NCBI GenBank assembly: GCA_025769875.1
Contig: JAGFNK010000269.1
Location: forward strand, 1 to 64,000
Origin: Russula earlei
Lineage: Eukaryota; Basidiomycota; Agaricomycetes; Russulales; Russulaceae
Direction: 5' to 3'
DNA: 64,000 nucleotides
In this document: piece by piece, positions 20,127 through 31,853 of the stretch
How positions within the stretch are numbered: position 1 is the stretch's first letter
Layout of the letters: each line of letters opens with the position of its first letter
Translations under genes and position numbers: made by a program
The notes under the pieces: model-generated
The model's database searches: none
The model's input: the letters and a program-made list of their open reading frames with translations, nothing else
What the model was told of the DNA's origin: nothing

Positions 20127-21683
20127 CTAGCAGTGGACAGCCACAGGGTGACCAGAGAGTTTTCGCGCGGCGACGAGTCGCTCAATATATTTCGGAACAG
20201 ATCCCAACGGCTTGACGCCCTTCAAGGAAATGATCTGCAGCGCGGGTAAGACGTCTGTTGGTCTTTCTTTCGTGAGCGCTCGACAGACATGTGGCGCAAC
20301 TTGGCGGGATAAGCGCAGATCCTTTACAGCAATGAACGGGTCCAGGAGTTCCAGCCATCGTGTGGTATCCACGTCATCTGTCCAGTGTGATGGAGGATCA
20401 TCATCCACGATCTCGAGTTGTATCATATTGGAAAGGAAGGGAAAGGTTGAGCTGCAGACCTGGGCCAGCGATGCAAGGTGCTCTCCGCACCTGATTTCCA
20501 ACAAGAGATAAGTTCGGAGGCACATGGAAAATCGGATTGCATTATTGAAAGGGACAGTGCGCACAGTTGCTCTGTCGCATGTCTCGAACGATTTTGCGTG
20601 ACTGATCAACCGGTGGAGTTGTGGGAAGAAAATGTCGGGTACAATGAAGAATCTTATCTGGAGTGAGTTAAGAAAGGGAACTTCGATGTGGGCCACTAAG
20701 TCTTCCAAGTACTCGTGAACGCCTTTGAAGTCAAGTAGGATGAGAGCGGGGAGGACAGAGCGTGTGAGCGGAGGTCGAGGTCGACTTGCCGGATATAGTG
20801 GGGATCGGAATGTAAGGTAAAGGGATTCAAGTTTGGACAAGACCGACAGGGCGGTGCCCAAATCCTGGGGAGAAAAGTAACCAGAGTCGGGAATTTCCCA
20901 AAGGGAAAGAACGACCAGTTGTTTGGAAGATAAAAGTAGTTTAGGAATTCCTGGAAACGAACAACGCCCCATCCTGAGTTCTCGAAGAAGTTGGGTGGAT
21001 CCACCCAAAAACGAATCCGGAAAGGACATCATAGTGCTTTTTGTTTCATCTGTCGAAATCGAAACTGATGTCAGCTCCGGGAATGGTTTCTGCATCGTCG
21101 CTGCGAATATTTCCCAATCTGATATTGGAATGTCGGGCAAGTGGATTTGACATATGCGATGGCGGTGCTCCGACTCGAGGGCACCAACGAAGTTTCTCCA
21201 GGGATTCAAGTTGAAACGACGTCTTATCGCCACAGGAAAGGCAGGCCAGACGTCCAGCATCTCAGACAGGGGTCTTTTCCCTCTGTACTCGATTCGCAGG
21301 TTCAGGTAACGTGGCGATGCAAACACGATAGACCGCCATCTGTGACACACATGGACCAGTGTGTGCCATTCGTTCATCCGATTGTCCCAGTCCCAGTAAC
21401 TTGAATCCACGATCACATAGGAATGGAATATTTCCACTAGAACATCGTCGGGGAGCGTGTTGATTGTTACCCGGTCTAGAATCGACTGGTCAGTGGTCGT
21501 TATGGACACTCCGAAATAAAGACACACCCTGGCGATGGTCACAAGGACTTGCTCCCAACGACGCTTGTGAGGGACCACCAATCGTAGTCGAGGAGCGGGC
21601 GGCGCAAGGCAATAATGACTGGTCGAAGCCATTGAGCAATGAGACGTGATAACGGATTTGTGAAGCTTACTCACTTCAGACAT
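20127..21683 (-). CDS. F-box-like protein with leucine-rich C-terminus
   Basis: The frame from the ATG at 21683 gives 518 residues. An F-box-like motif (INTLPDDVLVEIF) lies at about residues 73-86, followed by WHTLVHVCHRWRSIVFASPR, the pattern of agaricomycete F-box proteins. The remainder has degenerate leucine-rich repeats and ends PKYIERLVAARKLSGHPVAVHC. F-box proteins link substrates to SCF ubiquitin ligases; the leucine-rich part would choose the substrate. The frame is open without an intron. A GTGAGTAAGC just after MSE could be a donor, so the N-terminus is uncertain. Full-length relatives lie at 40081, 52121 and 55817. Expression cannot be judged. Confidence 0.8.
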   Translation of the reverse strand: MSEVSKLHKSVITSHCSMASTSHYCLAPPAPRLRLVVPHKRRWEQVLVTIARVCLYFGVSITTTDQSILDRVTINTLPDDVLVEIFHSYVIVDSSYWDWDNRMNEWHTLVHVCHRWRSIVFASPRYLNLRIEYRGKRPLSEMLDVWPAFPVAIRRRFNLNPWRNFVGALESEHRHRICQIHLPDIPISDWEIFAATMQKPFPELTSVSISTDETKSTMMSFPDSFLGGSTQLLRELRMGRCSFPGIPKLLLSSKQLVVLSLWEIPDSGYFSPQDLGTALSVLSKLESLYLTFRSPLYPASRPRPPLTRSVLPALILLDFKGVHEYLEDLVAHIEVPFLNSLQIRFFIVPDIFFPQLHRLISHAKSFETCDRATVRTVPFNNAIRFSMCLRTYLLLEIRCGEHLASLAQVCSSTFPFLSNMIQLEIVDDDPPSHWTDDVDTTRWLELLDPFIAVKDLRLSRQVAPHVCRALTKERPTDVLPALQIISLKGVKPLGSVPKYIERLVAARKLSGHPVAVHC

Positions 21684-21990
21684 GGTCACGGTGACACTCG
21701 CTCGACGTACAGGCGAAATCTCACCAGTGAGGATGTGAGTAGCGTCCTGGAGAAAGGTGGTCGTCGAGGGACCACCCATCGTGGTCGAGGAGCGTGTAGT
21801 GCAAGGCAATAATGACTGGACGAAGCCAGTGCATAATGAGGAGACATGATAACGGAGTCGCCGAATACGACTACGTGAAGATTAGTGATGACTTCAGGTA
21901 TGGTGACCCTCCTCGCTCGACTTACAGGCGAAAGCTCATCAGTTAGGATGTGAGTAGCGTCCTGGAGAAAGGTGATCGTCTAGATTTACC
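21541..21990 (-). repeat. Tandem duplication of the F-box 5' region
   Basis: The 5' part of the F-box gene and its upstream sequence (about 21541-21760) is repeated directly at about 21765-21990, including the GTGAGTAGCGTCCTGGAGAAAGGTG stretch and a second start region near 21900. The outer copy is not joined to an F-box frame. The same upstream block precedes the copies at 40000-40080, 53640-53740 and 57400-57500, so it is the likely promoter and 5' UTR of the family. Confidence 0.7.
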
Positions 21991-22300
21991 CACGAGCCAA
22001 GTGCGATGAAGAGCGCCCGTCGACACGCCCTGTACACGAGGTTTACACTGCCGTTGGCCTCGTGAGCAAGCACATGTCCGTAAGATCACTCGGCATGGAT
22101 AAGGACGCTAGCAGTATGATTTTGAACGCCAGTTGGCGGTGTCCTCGGCGACTGCTCTCGTCTTTCGTTCCGATTTGTGCTCTACACATTCACATCGCGA
22201 ACACACCACCACCGCCCTCGCTTCCGCCTCTCCCACCAACAAGGCAACAAGTCCGACGCTCCCAAAATAGCTGAAAAACCCTGCTCGACAACGCCACCCC
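21991..22300. repeat. Duplicated flank beyond the F-box gene
   Basis: About 22030-22190 resembles 53815-54050 (for example GCCGTTGGCCTCGTGAGC and CGCCAGTTGGCGGTG), which marks the outer edge of the segmental duplication. No gene is recognised. Confidence 0.6.
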
Positions 22301-23055
22301 TGTTACCCTTGAACGGCGTTCAAACCACTAGCATTCAGTACCGTGCATATCACCTTCCTCTGATACTACTGCGTACGCTATATCCTTTTCTTTCGTCTAG
22401 TGTAAGGTGACTACGACGACGAAAACAAGAATTCGAACAGACGCTACATCCTTCCACACCTCCACCTCACCCGCCTCCTCTCTCCTCGTCTCCGCCTCGA
22501 CTTCACACACAGATGGAAAGCTTTTCGACACTTGCGCCCTCGCTCTCGACAAGTCCTGCACAATCCTAAACGGCCGAAGGGTCTCATCCGACGCCTCTGC
22601 ACTCGTCGTCTTCGAATTGCGTTCATTGTACATTCCCACCACTGGATCTCTGGCTTTTTTACCACTTCAAATCCTTTCTTTCTATCTCTGGACTAGGCTT
22701 GCCGTGGACGGCCTAACGGGCCCATCGTCGCCGGCGCGGACGTGCCTCTCGCGATCCAGACCGTCTCCTCCCGTACGTTCCAACTCTTCGCAGTCTTTCT
22801 TTCTCCTTTAAACTAGACCTGCCGCCCATGGTATAATGACCCTGTTACCAACTGCACGCACGCCACGTCGCGCGTTCTAGACCACCTCTTTCCCTTTCCC
22901 CTAACACCCGCCTCCACATCATGCGCTCGATACGATATCGGCCGACTGGTAGAGAAACACTTTGGATGTATATAAAATTCGCCCTCGTCTTCGAGGACGA
23001 GTCGCAGAATATAGCAAGGTCTTCCGGTTCTCTCCTTGTTGTCTTGTGTGATCGT
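22301..23055 (+). repeat. LTR-like repeat E, copy 1
   Basis: The copy starts near TGTTACCCTTGAACGG and ends near GTGTGATCGTTA, and it recurs inverted at 41908-42694 and partly at 59960-60314. A TATA box (GTATATAAAATTCG) lies at about 22971-22984, preceded by a GC-rich segment and followed by a C/T-rich leader, as in an LTR. Frames inside it are alike between copies at DNA level only. No target duplication was found. Confidence 0.65.
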
Positions 23056-24000
23056 TAGCCTTGCTCCCTCACTCCAAAGCCCTCGCTCACGCATCCCTCT
23101 CACTCGCCTTCGTTCTCACTCTTGCCCACTTTCTTGCTGCGCCCTCGCTCTAAGCATAGGCTAATGGCTAGGTAAGGGAGCACATAGATAGTCCGTCCTG
23201 ATTTCTTTATCGCAAAGGAGGGCACGCCCAGCTCGTGAAACCTTTTGACGGTTTCTTCCTCGTTTATATTTCTGTCCCACTTTACATGCAATGCTATCCA
23301 ACACATGGGATCTATGGGAATGCGCACGGATGTATTCTTTGGCCGCCCTACTTAGCGTTTGGCTGTGGTCGTTCCCACATCGTCCAATGGTCTTCTCTCC
23401 AACTCTGATAGCCACAACCCATTTTGCATACCCTCTCTGATATACCCGTTATCCAACTCCTCCAACCCCATTCTGCAGTCGCCTGCACGACGCCGCATAC
23501 TTTTCCACGTGCTGTGTCTGTATGACCTAGTCTTCCCCACTTGCTTTCCCGAACACCTGAGCATGGAAACATCAACACGCGGACTCCGCGTCTACTGCGT
23601 TGACGTACAAAGGACGCCTCGTCATGTCAATTTCGCACCGCCATTTCGCTTCTTTGCGAGGAGATGCTGCGGCTGGAACAAAGTCCTGGCCTCGATACAC
23701 GTGAGTTGAAATGCGCGTGGGTTATGTTCTTTGCCAGTGAGCGCTTCTTCGTTCTCGCTGCACCGCGTCCAGTGGAGGCGAATGCTAACTCCTTCGAATT
23801 TTGATGAATACGTTGTGGCCCGGATACATTGAATGGATCGACCCGGCTTGCCGCACACGTCGCTGCACACATCGAACCTGAACAAATTCCTCGATGCCTG
23901 ATTGGCCAACGGGCATTCACCGTGCCACAATGGACACCCTCTTGCATATGGCAGAAACGATTCTTGCTGTGGTGAAGTGGGTGGCAAAGTCCCTACCAAC
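23056..24000. other. Intergenic, no recognisable gene
   Basis: Several frames of 70-150 codons are open on both strands (23359-23709 plus, 23622-24068 minus), none with a domain I recognise and none repeated in the window. A host gene with introns cannot be excluded. Confidence 0.3.
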
Positions 24001-24393
24001 TGACTCCATTCTTTTGCAGAATGAGGGAAGAAACCGCGACGGGGCCATCCGCCTTCCAACACCAACAAGAGTTACCCTCGACTCACCATTCATGACGTCC
24101 TACCAGTTGTCTGCAGATGGCGTTAACACACACTGGACGGCGAATCATTCTATCTCCCCTCGGACGATGATTTGGTCCATGACCCCCTCATTCATACACC
24201 AGTCCATCCCGCTCTCGATAAAGATTTCGCCGATTTTCACCTTCGACAAGGAGTGCGTCCCTCTCTCCCCTCACCAAAGACTCACCCCGCCTCCCCCGTT
24301 GCAGAGAGTCAAGCCATATCTCCCTCACTGAAGACTATCTCTCTCCAATGGATGATTGCCAACTCGTCATACGACGTTTGGAGATCTGATTAA
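24001..24393 (+). other. Unrecognised coding-like segment
   Basis: One frame reads DGESFYLPSDDDLVHDP and continues LIHTPVHPALDKDFADFHLRQG up to a TAA at 24391-24393. The composition is protein-like (acidic residues, spaced prolines), unlike the surrounding frames. A TAA interrupts it upstream at about 24123, so an intron or decay is needed. I do not recognise the family. It could be the 3' end of a host gene displaced by the F-box duplication. Confidence 0.3.
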
Positions 24394-24498
24394 TGGTACG
24401 AGAACCAAGGTGTTTGGGGTGAGGCAATGACAGCGCACAGAAGTTAAATGATGTCAGATGCTAGTTAGATTAGAGAACTCATCGATGCTGCCTAGGTC

Positions 24499-25634
24499 CT
24501 ATTCCCAATGGTGGACAACCACAGGGTGACGAGAGAGTTTTCGCGCGGCGACGAATCCCTCAATGTATTTCGGAACAGAATCCAATGGCTCAAGGCCCTC
24601 CCACAAAGTGTTCTGCAGCGCGGGTAAAACGTCTACTCTTGCTTCCGCGAGCTTTTCAGCGCTTGGCAGACATGTCGCCCAATTTGACGGGATAGGCGCA
24701 GGTCCTTCACGGCAGTGAACGGGTCCAGGAGTTCCAGCCATTGTGCGGTTACCACGTCACCTTCCAAATGTCGTGGAGGAAAACCATCCAGGATGTCGAG
24801 TTGTACCAAAGTCGAGAGGGGGAGAAAGGATGAACTGCAGGCCTGGGCCAGCAATGAGAGCTGCAGATTCAACTCTCTACACCTGACTTCCAACGAGAGC
24901 TCCGGAAAACGATTTGTGCCTCTGGAAGCCGTGAATCGAATTGCACGAGAGGAAGTGTACACAATTGCTGTGTCGCATGTCTTGAACGATTCTGTTTGAC
25001 TGATCAACCAGCCAAGTTGTGGGATGACAAAGCCGAGGTTCGTGTAGAACGATACGCCGAGGTGGTTGAGAACGGGAGCCTTGATTTGGGCCAATAAGTC
25101 CTCTAAGTACTCGTGAACGCCGCGGAACGTGAGTTGTGTGAGAGCGGGGAGGACAGAGCGTGTGAGCGGAGGTCGACTTGCCGGATGTAGAGGGGATCGG
25201 AATCCAAGGCCAAGGATTTCAAGTCTGGACATGACCGACAAGGCGATCACCAAATCCCGTCGAGCAATGTAACCTGAATCGGGAATATTCGAAAGGCGAA
25301 GAATGACAAGTTGATTCGCAGACAAAAGTAATTTCGGCAGTCCTTGAATCGGCCAGTTCGCCAACCAGAGTTCTCGCAGAAGTGGGGCGGATCCACCCAA
25401 GAACGAATCCGGAAGGGACGTCACAGTGTTGCCTTCTGCCCGAAACCGCAGATATGTCAGCTCCGGGAATGGTTTCTGCATCGCTGCTGCTAATCTTTCC
25501 CATTCTGTTGTTGGAATGTAAAACAAGCCGATTTTACATATGGGATGGTGATGCTCCGACTCGAGGGCAGCGGCTACGTTTTCCCAAAAGTTCGACATGT
25601 TGGGACCACGGCTTATCTCCACAGGCAAGACTGG
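24499..25634 (-). pseudogene. F-box family copy, truncated and frameshifted
   Basis: The minus frame from 25634 starts inside the protein (VLPVEISRG, matching the region after LDVWP in complete copies) and runs through the leucine-rich part. A 1-bp deletion at about 24660 (GCGCTGAAAAGCTCGCGG) shifts the frame; the other frame completes the C-terminus (VPKYIEGFVAARKLS...VVVHHWE) at 24499. The N-terminal third with the F-box is missing. Its place is taken exactly by LTR-like repeat D at 25635. The repeat's far side does not resume the F-box gene, so truncation involved more than a simple insertion. Confidence 0.85.
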
Positions 25635-26133
25635 TGTAAGGTGAACCATATCGCTGGCCTCGGAACCATGTGCGGACCGCGCGCGACGCGTGACGCTCGG
25701 CCTCCTCCCACACCTTGCCTCCTTCCTCGTGTCTCATCCTCAGTCCTCACCACCGACCACGTGTGCACGCCACGCCTCGGCACACGCGACATGTTCGCGT
25801 CTCAGGCCTTTCACCATGGCCTCGACCATCTCGACTAGTCTCAATTCTCTTTCATGCCTATCTCCCTTTCATGCCTTTCATCCTTAGTACTTCTCTCCTG
25901 TATATAAAACACCTAGCTACTCTGTAGTAAAAAAGGAGGAAGAAGAATACAATCCAGTCTTGAGTTCCCCCTACCTTCAGTCAGAAACAACCGTGCACAA
26001 GTGATCTTGCTCTCCTCTCCTCTCCTTCTCTTCTCCCTTCCTCCTCTTTTCTGCTTGTTCTTGGGTCAAGACAACCATCTCGGATTGCCATCCGGCCCCA
26101 CAAACTCAGCGTGCCCCGGTTCAGCTCACTACA
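25635..26133 (+). repeat. LTR-like repeat D, copy 2
   Basis: This 499-bp sequence runs from TGTAAGGTGAACCATAT to CTCACTACA. A TATA box (CTGTATATAAAACACC) lies at about 25900-25915. It matches 17667-18111. The left flank is an F-box pseudogene, the right flank a different coding relic, and no target duplication is present (ACTGG against GTTTG). It therefore probably marks a recombination between two element copies. Confidence 0.75.
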
Positions 26134-26393
26134 GTTTGCAAAGAGGCAGAGGATCATCAGCTGGTGTACTTTACTCAAAGGTAAAGCACAACATTTGTAC
26201 TTTGCTGCAAGATCTGTTTTGAGCTGATCCCACAACTCCTTCCATCCATGGATTTCACCTTTCACCTGGATTCTCTCTTGAAGTTCTTCTTCCCATGGCT
26301 CCTCATCATCTTTGTAGCAAACACTACTGTCTCTCTCAGGTTCCCCTTCACTTTGGCTGGACTCCTTGTCTGCTCAAGTCTGCTTTCGATGTA
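26134..26393 (-). pseudogene. Transposon-associated protein fragment (KDZ-cluster type?)
   Basis: A minus-strand frame reads DDEEPWEEELQERIQVKG and then EIHGWKELWDQLKTDL and ALPLSKVHQLMILCLFAN up to the edge of LTR-like repeat D. From memory, basidiomycete proteins that accompany KDZ-type transposases carry a similar block (xGWxELRxQLxxD, LPLSQxNQLLILRNFA). The rest of the gene is absent. Copia-A2 inserted upstream at 26394-26398, and the pre-insertion sequence continues at 32244 without a clear frame. The family assignment is tentative. Confidence 0.4.
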
Positions 26394-26398
26394 TTGGC

Positions 26399-26783
26399 TG
26401 TTGAACCGGAACCCGAACAGATCAAAGAAGGCGAAGACCTTCATACAAGGTTCAAGATCCGCTCATAGATGTTACGTGTTAGACAGAACTTTAGTATATG
26501 CACTTATGGCAATAGGGTTATGCATACTACGCTATCTATCACAAGATGCAGCCTTATGCTGCGTCTAGAACGTTTCCACATCACACGTCACTTAATGCGC
26601 GATATAGTGGACACCTGTAGTCACCTCTTTTGGACTTAGGAACAGCCCTGGGTCATAGAGGTATAAATACCATACATGTAGATGAGTATACACATTGCTC
26701 TACACCCCAATATCACTTGAGCATTAGCACAACCTCTAAGGTGGGTTGCTTGGCCTGTTAGCTGCGCTCTATGCTGTGCAACA
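26399..26783 (+). repeat. Copia-A2 5' LTR
   Basis: Starts TGTTGAACCGG and ends TGCTGTGCAACA. The TATA box GGTATAAATACC is at about 26659-26670. Five of the eight differences from the 3' LTR are decayed on this side. Confidence 0.95.
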
Positions 26784-26795
26784 GGTTATGGGCCC
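26784..26795 (+). promoter_or_regulatory. Copia-A2 primer-binding site
   Basis: GGTTATGGGCCC directly follows the LTR and is identical to the site in A1. It is complementary to the anticodon arm of initiator methionine tRNA. Confidence 0.85.
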
Positions 26796-26950
26796 TGCAA
26801 GCCATGCGCCTTCATCGGCTGCAACGATGGCGAAGCATCCCTGAAGCCTGCATGCTGCGGTGAGCTAGTCTACCCTAAGGGGAGACTATGTCAGCTTGTT
26901 TGAATACAAATACTCTTACTGACGACCTCTAAGCCCTTTTAACAGCTACA

Positions 26951-29900
26951 ATGTCATCGTCTCAACCCTCTGCCCCTGTTGTCCCCATCCTTGATGGTGC
27001 AAACTATGGTATTTGGTCAAAGGCTATGAAAGCCTACCTCATGTCTGTTGGACTATGGGGTTATTGCAATGGCATGTTTGAATTGCCAGTCCTTCCTGGG
27101 CTTCCTCAGGCGCCTCTTCCCAAAGAGATTGCTGCCCAGACTGCCACTATCGCAGTGCTGAGAGAATGGAACAAAGGAAATGATATGGCAGTTGGCCATA
27201 TGGTCCTTCGATCTAGTATCGCGATCCAGCAGGATCTCATGACCCTGGATAACGCTGAAACCATTTGGAATCGCCTTGATACCCTTTATGGTACAGCAAC
27301 CACCACTACGATCTATAAGGACTTCAAAGAAGCCATTTCCATTCACATTAACCCGAGCCAGCACCCTGGCCCACAATTGGATCGGATACACGCTGCATTC
27401 CAGTGTCTTACCGCCTCCTCCCTTCAAATTCCTGACACTTTGCAGGCACTCATCATGCTTGCTGCTATTCCCCAGAAATGGGAAATGCTTGTCCACATTG
27501 TTACTCAGAACTATGAAGTGACCGACCTTAATGCTAAGGATGTCCAAGAGGCTATCGTCTCTCAATATCAAACTGAGATCAATCACGGAACAGGCAAGAA
27601 GCACAGTGCGCAGAAGCTTTCAGCTGTCAAGCGCAAGCACGGTGACCCTTCCTTCTCCAATCAGCAGAAGGGCAATAAGCCCAAGCACGATGAAGATAAG
27701 GACAAGCGCCAGCATGGTAAGCGCGGCGGCAAAGGAAAAGGAAAAGGCAAGGAGAAAGCCGATCAAAACCATGGTCCCAGACACTCCCACATTGCGGACA
27801 TTGCCGCACTCCCACTCCCGACCATTACCACTATTGCCCATCTGGGTCCTTCGGGGATCCAACAATGTACCGTCCCAACTGCGACTGACCCTTGCAAACG
27901 CACTCACGGCCCTTACAAGGCCTTGAATAAAGCGCTTGATCTTGCTGACGATCTTGGGGTAACTCCCACTATACAGACAGTCAAGACCCTTGAGCAGTGG
28001 ATTTCGACTCAATCCGCTGCCTCGTCAAGTGCAGTCAAATTACCGTCGCCCGTCCCTGAGCCTATGGACCAGGACGATGGTGACTTCGCCCAAACAAACA
28101 CGTCGGATTTATTCGACATATACGACGGTATCCCATCAGGTGCTGCCACCCCTGAGCGTGCTCTGACTCCGTCAGAAGAAGTGCTTGATTGGGGCAGCGA
28201 CCCCAAAGATAACGAAGCGTGCGTGCGCCTCCCTCTCTCCTTTCACTCACTAAAGAACCTATTAGTATCTCCCCAGCCCCAAAGCGGGCTAGATACTACT
28301 AATAAGTGTTCGCTTGTATCCTACAATGTACAAATTAGCGAAGGGACTACTTCCCTTCAAAGTGAATGTAACAAAAATTGTTCGAGATGTAGAGGAAAGC
28401 ATGACTTGAGTAAATTAGGATCCTTATGGCTCCTAGACTCTGGTGCGTCTGCACACTTCACCTTTGAAATAAAAGACTTTATAGAGTATACGCCGGCTTT
28501 GCTGCACGAAAGATCCCCTGTTAAAACTGCCAATAACACAATATATGTGGAAGGCAAAGGCGCTGTGTTGCTTTGACACACTGTCAACTCTAAAACGGTT
28601 GTCACGCGCATTTCTCCTGTTCTCTGTATTCCGAAAATTAACACTCGGATATTATCTATGGGGGAGTTTTTACAACAAGGGATGCATGCATTAGGGAATA
28701 GAAATCATATTTCCCTATGAGAGGATGGACGTATCATCTTGTCCTCTTACCCCTTATTCCTGGGTCAAACCACGTATTGGTTAGACGCCTCAATTGAAAG
28801 CGTGCAAGCGCATTCTCTTATCTACGTGGTAGATTATGATGTCATACACCGACGCCTTGGCCACCCATCTAAGGATGTCATAACACATGCAAAGACACAT
28901 ACCAAGGGTCTCCCTGAAGACCTGAAAATCCCTCAGGAACAGCCGGTATGTCCTGGCTGCATGCAAGGCAAGATGCCTGCATCTGCGCACCCCCCTTCTG
29001 AAACTCGTGCTTCCGCACCATTCGAGTGTATTCACTCGGACCTTAAGAGTTTCCCTGTGAAGTCATATCATAAGTACAAATATTTTGTCAGTTTCATTGA
29101 TGATTATTCCTCCTATGCATGGATCACACTCTTAAAAAATAAAAAGTCGACCATAATGGCCGTCAAGCAATTCCTTGCTATGGTCAAAAACCAATACAAA
29201 GCAGGAATTAGAGAGTGGATGTCCGATGCTGGCAGAGAGTACAAATCCGAGGCCTTTGACAATGTCCTCAAGGACGAAGGAATTAAAATCCTGCAAAGTG
29301 CCCCATACACTCCACAACAGAATGGACGCACAGAGCGTTTTATGCGCACTGTAATGGACAAAGCTCAGGCAATGCGCCTTGAAGCTTGTCTACCTCCCTC
29401 CTGGTGGGAATTTGCAGTGAATCATGGGACACACTGTTACAATAGGACACCTGCCAGACGCCTTCAATGGCGTACACCCTACGAAGTCCTAAAGAACGAG
29501 GTCCCTGATATCTCACACCTCAGAGTATTTGGTTGCGGTGCATATGTGCATATACCAGAAAAGCGTCGAGTCAATAAGCTTTCGCCTAAAAGCGAGCTAA
29601 TGATCTACCTTGGTCACACTGAGGGGATCAAAGCCTCACTCTTCATGAGGCTCCCAAATAATACACTTTACACAAATGCTACCGCCCTGTACGATGAGAC
29701 CCTGTACCCCAAATGCGACAAAGCATGCACTAAAGGTACCACATGGATTAATGAACCGTGTGAGGAACTACCGCAACAACCTGTTGAAGACACCATTCCT
29801 GGTGTTGACGACCCATTCCCTACTATCAAAAGTGAGGACAATGAGCAGCCTATACAGGCGCCAGAAGAAGAGGAACACGAGCAAACGCCCGTCCCTCCTA

Positions 29901-31804
29901 CACCGTCCCCTCCTCCTGTTGAAGAACCTGTACCTCTTTGAAGGTCTCAGCGGTTGAGGAAAGTACCTACCCATCCAGGCAACGTCTATGGTGAATGCAG
30001 ACACCCCACAGAAGTGGAAAAAGACGTTCGGCACACACGCACATGGAGAACAATGACAGAAAACCAACCCGGTCGCTCCGGTGAGGATAGTACGTCAGGA
30101 TCGGCCGCACCAGGCCCTTACCCTCCTGTCGTCCTTGACGATCAACCGCCGCAAGCCTCTGAGGATGAGGTAGAAGACATTCTACGTCTAGCAAGGGAAG
30201 GGGGAGTCAAATTTCTGAACTATCTGCTCGCCCAAGCAGTTCCACTAAGTTCAGATGCACCTGATACTGCGAAGATTTGCGAATGGACCTTTAGAGACAT
30301 TCTGCAAATGCCAAGTGAACTCCAGAAGGAGTGGAAAGATGCTTGTCGCAAGGAGTTGGAATCCCTCCGCAGACGCAAAGTCTTCGAACTAGTCGATCCT
30401 CCCAAGGATCGCAAAATAATTAAAAATAGATGGGTATTCGACCTTAAGTCTGATGGTCGTAAAAAAGCCAGACTAGTCGCCAAAGGCTTCTCCCAAGTAG
30501 AAGGCATTGACTATGACGAAATATTCTCACCCGTGGTACGGTTTGAGACAGTCTGCCTGATGATTGCGCTCGCAGCGCTCAAAAACTGGCACATTAGCAG
30601 ACTAGACGTCAAGACTGCCTTTCTCTATGGTGAGCTCGATGAAGAGCTCTATATGGAGCAGCCTGAGGGCTTCAAAATAAAAGGCCAAGAGCGTAAAGTC
30701 ATGCGCCTTAAACGCGCAATATATGGACTCAAGCAAGCGGCACTTGCATGGTGGAAAGCCCTTGACAAGTCCATGGCCTTGCTCGGCCTTATTCGCCTTA
30801 TGTCTGACTCTGGGCTCTTTGTTAGTAAAGACAAGAGCATCATAGCCATCGTCTATGTTGATGATGTGCTCTTCTTTGGAGCAGACAAAAAACAAATCAA
30901 TAAAACAAAGGAGCGCTTCATGAAGCTTTGGGAATGTCAAGATCTGGGCGATGCCCAAGAATTTCTACGCATGCGCATTCAACGCAAGTCCAGCCAGATA
31001 CACCTGGACCAGACTGAATATCTAAACAAAGTGCTGCAGCGTTTCAACTTGCTTAACGCAAACCCTGCTCCTACTCCGTTACCAGAGGGCTATCACCCCT
31101 CTCCCAACACTTCCACTGCTGACCCAGCCTTGCGGTCAAAATTCCAGCAAGTTATAGGATCCCTCCTATACATAATGCTTGGAACGCGTCCAGACATAGC
31201 CTTTGCGGTCACTAAGTTGTCGCAACATGCTGCCAATCCCTCAGAGGATCATTTAAATCATGCTTTCTATATTTGCCGATACCTCTTGGGAACCGCCAAT
31301 TATGTCTTGGTCTATGATGGACCATCTAACGGCGGCCTAATGGCATATGCAGACTCTGACTGGGCTTCTGATCCGACTAATCGGAAGTCCACTACAGGCT
31401 ATATGGTGAACCTGGCTGGAGCAATATTTTCGTGGAACTCATGAGCACAGAAAACAGTCGCACTCTCCTCCACAGAAGCCGAGTATATGTCGCTCTCTGA
31501 CACGAGCAGACAATTAGTTTGGATCAAATCCTTACTAACAGAACTTGGCATTAATCTTGCTCCGATCCCACTGTTCGGTGATAACCAAGGCTCAATATTC
31601 TTAGCCTCCAACCCTGTGCAAGAAAAGTGCATCAAACACATTGATTTGCGCTATCACTTCATTCGTGAAGTCATTCAAAATAAACAGGTGGAGCTATTCT
31701 TTATTGAAGGGGCTAATAACCCAGCCGACATGTTCACCAAGAACCTTGGTCGCGTCAAGTTCCTCAAATTCAGGGAGCAACTAGGACTAACGTTCTACCC
31801 CTGA
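26951..31804 (+). pseudogene. Copia-A2 gag-pol with four in-frame TGA codons
   Basis: One reading frame of 1,617 codons covers gag, protease (LLDSGASAHFT, catalytic Asp intact at 28436-28438), HHCC and DDE integrase, reverse transcriptase with YVDD, and RNase H. It is interrupted by TGA at 28574, 28718, 29939 and 31442. At the equivalent places A1 has CGG (12313), TGA (12457), CGA (13654) and CGA (15157), so three stops are private to A2 and one is shared. The integrase keeps the 8 codons missing in A1, but the second catalytic block reads SDAGREY in place of SDAGGEY. The element is probably inactive. Confidence 0.92.
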
Positions 31805-31853
31805 ATGTGGGAAAATGCTCATGGCATCTACCGATGCACTTAGCAAGGGGGAG

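Noticed and set aside
22407..22811. 134-codon frame in repeat E, with partial counterparts at 42109-42589 and 59843-60319
   Set aside because: The frames differ in ends and phase between copies; conservation is that of the repeat DNA, with no third-position signal visible by eye.
17667..26133. Repeat D copies as the two LTRs of one element
   Set aside because: Copy 1 sits inside a TIR element nested in Copia-A1, neither copy has a target duplication, and the interval holds intact F-box and duplicated DNA.
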